Positions 60,527 to 64,000 of a DNA stretch of 64,000 bases are shown in pieces. Under the pieces are notes generated by a model. That model did not search any database, had not been told where the DNA came from, and was given only the letters and a program-made list of their open reading frames with translations. Source of the stretch: Natrinema halophilum (GTDB lineage Archaea > Halobacteriota > Halobacteria > Halobacteriales > Natrialbaceae). Within the stretch, counting starts at the first letter, position 1, and every line of letters begins with the position of its first letter. The stretch is taken from NCBI RefSeq assembly GCF_013402815.2, contig NZ_CP058601.1:1984001-2048000 (forward strand). Reading direction: 5' to 3'. Position numbers and translations under genes: made by a program.

Positions 60527-60928
60527 ATGGCGAACGCACACCGAATTTACACGGACGACGCACCGAGCACCGACAACCCGTATTCGCAGGGCGTCCACGC
60601 CGGGGACACGCTCTACGTATCCGGCTACGGGCCCGTCGATCCAGACACTGGGGAGACAGTCGACGGCGATATAGCGTCACAGACCGACCGCGTACTCGAC
60701 AACGTCGCCGCGGTCGTCGACGAAGCCGGCGGCGACGGCCTCGCAGACGTCGTCAAGGTGACCGTCTATCTGACCGACCTCGAGGACTACGACCGGGTCA
60801 ACGAGGCGTACGGGGCCCGGTTCGGCGAGGTGCCGCCAGCCAGAGTCTGCGTCGAAGCCGCTCAGTTGCCCGAGGACGTGCGCGTGGAAATGGATGCGAT
60901 CGCATTTCTGGGCCACTCCACAGCGTGA
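60527..60928 (+). CDS. RidA family protein (second copy)
   Basis: A 133-aa RidA-type protein (ANAHRIYTDDAPSTDNPYSQ opening). LYVSGYGPVDPDTGETVDGD, VVKVTVYLTDLEDYDRVNE and PPARVCVEAAQLPEDVRVEM match the family, with Arg and Glu in the usual active-site places. It follows the aminotransferase by 65 bases, so it probably clears reactive imines from that pathway. It is clearly divergent from the ridA at 14310. Confidence 0.9.
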   Translation: MANAHRIYTDDAPSTDNPYSQGVHAGDTLYVSGYGPVDPDTGETVDGDIASQTDRVLDNVAAVVDEAGGDGLADVVKVTVYLTDLEDYDRVNEAYGARFGEVPPARVCVEAAQLPEDVRVEMDAIAFLGHSTA

Positions 60929-61282
60929 ACTACCCTCCAGTTCGGATGCTCTTCGGTCGCGGTTCCCCTTCTCGATGCTTCCCCTCTCGATGCTTCCCCT
61001 CTCGATGCTTCCCCTCTCGAGGCTTCCCCTCTCGAGGCTTCCCTTCTCGATGCTTCCCTTCTCGATGCTTCCCGTCTTTCCTACGGTCTGCCTTTTCGTC
61101 CGAGTGCGCTCGAGAGAGGGTCTTTCGACCATCGGGACCGACTTGCTGATTCCTGATCGGTCCCGGTCGCCGATTCGACCGAGTTTCCTGCTCGCTCCGT
61201 CGTCTTTCAGATCGATCGTCTCTCGGCCGTATTCGAGACTGACTACGGTTAAGTAGCCGCTTCCCCTATCTTCTGATAGAGA
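60929..61282. other. 354-bp intergenic stretch dominated by 15-bp repeats
   Basis: It contains the seven-copy 15-bp repeat (60971-61075) and about 200 bases beyond with no gene. Frames on both strands stay open across the repeats because 15 is a multiple of three. The apparent Ser/Ile/Glu/Lys repeats on the minus strand are judged not coding. Confidence 0.6.
60971..61075. repeat. 15-bp tandem repeat, seven copies, after ridA (copy 2)
   Basis: Seven consecutive 15-bp units based on ctcgatgcttcccct, with T/G and C/T/G variants at two positions. They begin 42 bases after the RidA stop. Variation is grouped (units 4-5 share gaggc; units 5-6 share ccctt), which suggests stepwise duplication. Confidence 0.95.
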
Positions 61283-62563
61283 ATGTCACACCAGGAGCGA
61301 AACAGAGTACGCGAACTTCGCCGAGCGTTCCACCGCCATCCCGAACCCGGTTGGCGCGAGTTCCGGACGACGGCACGGGTCGTCGAGGAACTCGAACAAA
61401 TCGGCGTCGACGAGATCGCCGTTGGCCGCGAAGCGCTGGCGACTGATGAACGCATGGCCGTGCCCCCGGAGTCGGAACTAGAGCCCTGGATCGAGCGCGC
61501 TCGTAACGCGGGTGTTCGATCGGACATCCTGGAACGCACCACTGGCGGCCACACGGGAGTTATCGCGGTCCTCGAGCAAGGGATGGGGCCGTGTATCGGC
61601 TTGCGCGTCGATCTCGACGCGATATCGATGGGGGAGTCGGCAGATCGCGATCACCGCCCGGCCGCAGAGGGCTTTCGCTCCGAGCACGACGGCTACATGC
61701 ACGCCTGTGGTCACGACGCCCACCTCGCGATGGCACTCGGCACGATCGAGGCGCTGAAAGAAAGCGAGTTCGAGGGAACGCTGAAAGTCTTTTTCCAGCC
61801 CGCCGAGGAGATCTCCGGTGGGGGGAAGGCGATGGCCGAGAGCGGTTACCTCGACGACGTCGACTACTTGCTCGCAGTGCACATCGGACTCGATCACCCG
61901 ACCGGCGAGGTCGTCGCCGGCATCGAAAAGCCCCTGGCGATGGCCCATCTGACCGCGACGTTCAGGGGTGCAAGCGCTCACGCCGGAAAAGCACCGAACG
62001 AAGGCGCAAACGCGATGCAGGCGGCCGCGACGGCGATCCAGAACGCCTACGCCATCCCGAGGCACAGCGACGGAATGACCCGGGTGAACGTCGGCCGGAT
62101 CGAGGGCGGCACCGCGAGCAACGTCATCGCCGAGGAGGTCGCTATCGAAGCCGAGGTCCGCGGCGAGACGACGGCCCTGATGGAGTATACCCGGACCGAA
62201 CTCGAGCGCGTTCTCTATGCGGCAGCCGAAATGCACGACTGCGACGTCACGCCGCGGGTGATCAGCGAGTCACCCCGGGTCGACAGCCATCCCGCACTCC
62301 GCGATCTCATCGGGAACGTCGCGTGGGAGGTCAAGGGCGTCGAGCGCGTCGTTCCGGCCGAAGACTTCGGGGTGAGCGAAGACGTGACGTACCTGATGGA
62401 GCGCGTCCAGGACGACGGCGGTCTCGCGTCGTACATTCTCGTCGGGACGGATCACCCGACGAGCCACCACACGCCGACGTTCGACATCGACGAAGAAAGC
62501 CTCGAGATCGGCGTGTCGCTGCTCTCGGAGACGATGATCGAACTTTCCCGGCGGCGGCCGTAG
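61283..62563 (+). CDS. M20 family amidohydrolase (AbgB-like)
   Basis: A 426-aa zinc peptidase/amidohydrolase. VRELRRAFHRHPEPGWREFR is the M20D N-terminal signature. HACGHDAHLAMALG carries the metal-binding Cys/His/Asp, and VFFQPAEEISGGGKAM has the catalytic Glu pair. HIGLDHPTGEVVAG and the late GTDHPTSHHTPTFDIDEESL hold the remaining His ligands. The substrate-domain segment FRGASAHAGKAPNEGANAMQ is standard. Aminobenzoyl-glutamate, N-acyl amino acids or indole-acetyl conjugates are candidate substrates. It completes the catabolic stretch begun at 57960. Confidence 0.9.
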   Translation: MSHQERNRVRELRRAFHRHPEPGWREFRTTARVVEELEQIGVDEIAVGREALATDERMAVPPESELEPWIERARNAGVRSDILERTTGGHTGVIAVLEQGMGPCIGLRVDLDAISMGESADRDHRPAAEGFRSEHDGYMHACGHDAHLAMALGTIEALKESEFEGTLKVFFQPAEEISGGGKAMAESGYLDDVDYLLAVHIGLDHPTGEVVAGIEKPLAMAHLTATFRGASAHAGKAPNEGANAMQAAATAIQNAYAIPRHSDGMTRVNVGRIEGGTASNVIAEEVAIEAEVRGETTALMEYTRTELERVLYAAAEMHDCDVTPRVISESPRVDSHPALRDLIGNVAWEVKGVERVVPAEDFGVSEDVTYLMERVQDDGGLASYILVGTDHPTSHHTPTFDIDEESLEIGVSLLSETMIELSRRRP

Positions 62564-62611
62564 TACCGTCCGTTTACGGCGGCCCACTCGTCCGAACTGT
62601 CAGTCGATGAT

Positions 62612-62653
62612 CACGGTCGACGGATGGTAAACCACGGTCGATGGATGGTAAAC
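62612..62653. repeat. 21-bp direct repeat before the gene at 62685
   Basis: Two adjacent 21-bp copies, each beginning cacggtcga, with one difference (cggatgg/tggatgg), at 62612 and 62633. They end just before the TATA-like gttaattta (62654-62662), so they could be an upstream regulatory site rather than neutral sequence. Confidence 0.75.
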
Positions 62654-62684
62654 GTTAATTTACGCGCACGCACTGTATTACTCT

Positions 62685-63332
62685 ATGAGCCAGGACGATG
62701 TGCCGGAGTCGCTCAAGACAGCGGCGGACTCGGACCGTCCGCGCGGTATTCTTACTCCCTCCGACCGCGACTTCTTGCTCGGGCGCAAGACCGACTACAC
62801 CGACCACTCGAAGAAACAGAAGCGAAACCGAATTCGGCGCCGGGTTCGGAACGCGATTCTCGACTTCAGTATCCTCTTCGAATACATGGAAGAGCGTGAT
62901 CGAGAGACGGTCTTCGATCCGAACGACGACGAACGAGACGCGTACACGCAGGGAATCACCGACATGCTGGCGTTTCTCCATCTCGGGACGATGGGCTACT
63001 ATACCCCGTTCAAGGATATGCTCTCGGAGGGGGTCGGGAAGGCAGAACAGCGCCTCGCGGGCTCGAACTACCGGATGGTCAACGTCGAATTCAACGTCGA
63101 GCCCGTCGGCCAGATCAACGTCGACGAAGTCATCGAGAAACTCGAAAACGAGGAGTTCGCCCAGCTCACCGACGAGGAACTCCGCGCATTCGTCCGGTTG
63201 CTGACGATGTCCGACGCGTTTTCTCCGGAGGATACCCGCGAAGAGATCAAGGATCGCGTCGACGAGTTTGCCGACCGAGTGACCGAGAGTGCCACGTCCC
63301 GCAAACAGACGTTCGAAGAAATGACGGACTAA
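62685..63332 (+). CDS. Uncharacterised haloarchaeal family protein (host copy)
   Basis: A 215-aa protein starting MSQDDVPESLKTAADSDRPR, with a TATA-like gttaattta 23-31 bases before the ATG. Residues 18-65 (RPRGILTPSDRDFLLG; KQKRNRIRRRVRNAILDFSI) match the element gene at 26509. The middle is helical (ITDMLAFLHLGTMGYYTPFK). VNVEFNVEPVGQINVDEVIE forms a beta hairpin, and the C-terminus is acidic helix (LTDEELRAFVRLLTMSDAFS). Basic N-terminal helices suggest DNA or RNA contact. No function is known. Confidence 0.75.
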   Translation: MSQDDVPESLKTAADSDRPRGILTPSDRDFLLGRKTDYTDHSKKQKRNRIRRRVRNAILDFSILFEYMEERDRETVFDPNDDERDAYTQGITDMLAFLHLGTMGYYTPFKDMLSEGVGKAEQRLAGSNYRMVNVEFNVEPVGQINVDEVIEKLENEEFAQLTDEELRAFVRLLTMSDAFSPEDTREEIKDRVDEFADRVTESATSRKQTFEEMTD

Positions 63333-63760
63333 CGGAACGCGGATCACGTCGGCGTCGAAATTCTGCCTCGCATCTTGGGTCGCCGATGTGGTCCAATTTC
63401 GGCGAGTGAGCTGACCTGGCCCTCTTCGAAGATCAGTCGCCAAAATCGCGGATCTGTACCGGTTCAGCCGCGTTTCCGACGTTCTCCTGGCAGATCTCGG
63501 TTTAGCGAACCGATCGCATCAGCCGATTTCCCTGCGTATTCTTTGCATGAACGAGACAAACTCGGGTTCAGGACCGTATGACTGTATTTTCAATCAGGCT
63601 CTTACTACCAGGAATAACTACAAAAATAATTATTGTTTCACGCGTAGTCAGTTCTCAACAGCCGTGATCGCTACCTCGAGCGTCCGACCAGTAAACACAA
63701 ACTGTGGATGAATTCCGCGAGTGAGAAACACTTATTGTATACGCCGTTAATGGTCCCGGT
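63333..63760. other. 428-bp intergenic stretch before the BCCT operon
   Basis: No gene is recognised. It is AT-rich from 63590 to 63650 (taactacaaaaataattattg). A TATA-like cttattgtat at 63731-63740 lies 21-30 bases before the ATG of a 27-codon leader frame. Confidence 0.5.
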
Positions 63761-63844
63761 ATGCCATTGTGCAGCATGGCGAATGGTAGGTGGAGGCACA
63801 GTCAATCTCCGAGCCGTCGCCCGGTTCCGGGGGTGAGACGATGA
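63761..63844 (+). CDS. 27-codon leader frame coupled to the BCCT transporter
   Basis: A frame from ATG 63761 to TGA 63842-63844 encoding a basic peptide (MPLCSMANGRWRHSQSPSRR, ending PGVRR). It starts at leaderless distance from the TATA-like element, and its stop overlaps the BCCT ATG (ATGA). The transporter therefore seems to depend on reinitiation after this leader. The peptide itself has no recognised function. Confidence 0.45.
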   Translation: MPLCSMANGRWRHSQSPSRRPVPGVRR

Positions 63845-64000
63845 GTGGTGAGCAAAAGGGGATGGTCGACGAGTTCCTCGAGGAGATTGATCCGACGGTC
63901 TTCCTGTTCGGCGCACTACTGACGGTCGGTGTCATCGTCGCGTTCTTCGTCGATCAACAGTTCGTCTCGAACGGAATCGCGGCGATCCAAAGCGAGATTC
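63841..64000 (+). CDS. BCCT family transporter, N-terminal part (cut by window end)
   Basis: The first 53 codons of a betaine/choline/carnitine transporter. A soluble start (MSGEQKGMVDEFLEEIDPT) is followed by TM1 (VFLFGALLTVGVIVAFFVDQ) and QFVSNGIAAIQSEI, the usual BCCT opening. Such carriers import compatible solutes such as glycine betaine. The gene continues beyond base 64000, so its length and substrate residues cannot be seen. Confidence 0.75.
   Translation, partial: MSGEQKGMVDEFLEEIDPTVFLFGALLTVGVIVAFFVDQQFVSNGIAAIQSEI

Noticed and set aside
60677-61132. Minus-strand gene with Gly-Ser-Ile-Glu-Lys repeats
   Set aside because: It overlaps ridA in antisense. The repeats keep the frame open only because the unit is 15 bases.

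Overview
The window reads as a haloarchaeal chromosome segment, most likely from Natrialbales (Natrinema/Haloterrigena-like). It is GC-rich and encodes strongly acidic proteins. Many genes begin with GTG, and many are apparently leaderless, with a TATA-like element about 27 nt before the start codon. Archaeal hallmarks include SepF, aRF1 with NIKS and GGQ motifs, Tat lipoproteins, a PGF-CTERM surface protein, HTH-10 (Bat-type) and phiH1-like regulators, and archaeal ArgS.

Layout. 1-15 kb is core housekeeping: a PGF-CTERM surface protein, GNAT acetyltransferase, RNB ribonuclease, PUA and CBS proteins, SepF, an HTH-10 regulator, citrate synthase, threonine deaminase (ilvA), cytochrome bd oxidase (cydAB) and RidA. 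A small IS605/IS1341-derived remnant sits at 4.3-4.65 kb.

15.0-29.3 kb is an integrated mobile element of about 14.2 kb. It is bounded by tRNA-Ser(GGA) and a 15-bp duplicate of the tRNA 3' end, and a tyrosine integrase lies just inside the right end. Its rightward arm starts with a 1068-aa primase-polymerase/helicase, continues through small, translationally coupled genes to a glycine-rich tape-measure-like protein and a two-TM protein, and ends in a HicBA toxin-antitoxin pair. A divergent leftward operon of six overlapping genes encodes a SWIM zinc-finger protein, four proteins of unknown function, and a RuvC-only TnpB-like nuclease with no IS context. A winged-helix regulator with four TGCAAAGG sites faces this operon.

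29.5-48.6 kb returns to host genes: SRAP/HMCES-type protease, FIST protein plus PAS histidine kinase, a gluconate-dehydrogenase-like GMC pair, and a sodium:solute symporter with a small accessory protein. It then carries a surface-glycan and iron-uptake region. Five TTAGG-N4-CCTAA iron-box palindromes precede the GMC pair, a GT2 glycosyltransferase, an iron ABC transporter operon, an RGP-type protein and a YbhN-type membrane protein. This indicates one DtxR/Idr-type iron regulon that mixes iron uptake with cell-surface glycosylation.

48.6-64 kb holds aRF1, MinD, a lipoprotein, ArgS, a NUDIX hydrolase, a threonine-synthase-like enzyme with an M14 deacylase, and a phiH1-like regulator with a 31-bp operator. 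An amino-acid catabolic stretch follows (proline dehydrogenase, aminotransferase, RidA, M20 hydrolase). The window ends in the start of a BCCT transporter.

A recurring feature is short tandem repeats at or just after stop codons: rnr 71 bp, ridA 9 bp, prf1 37 bp, argS 24 bp, second ridA 15 bp. In three of them the stop codon lies inside the repeated unit.
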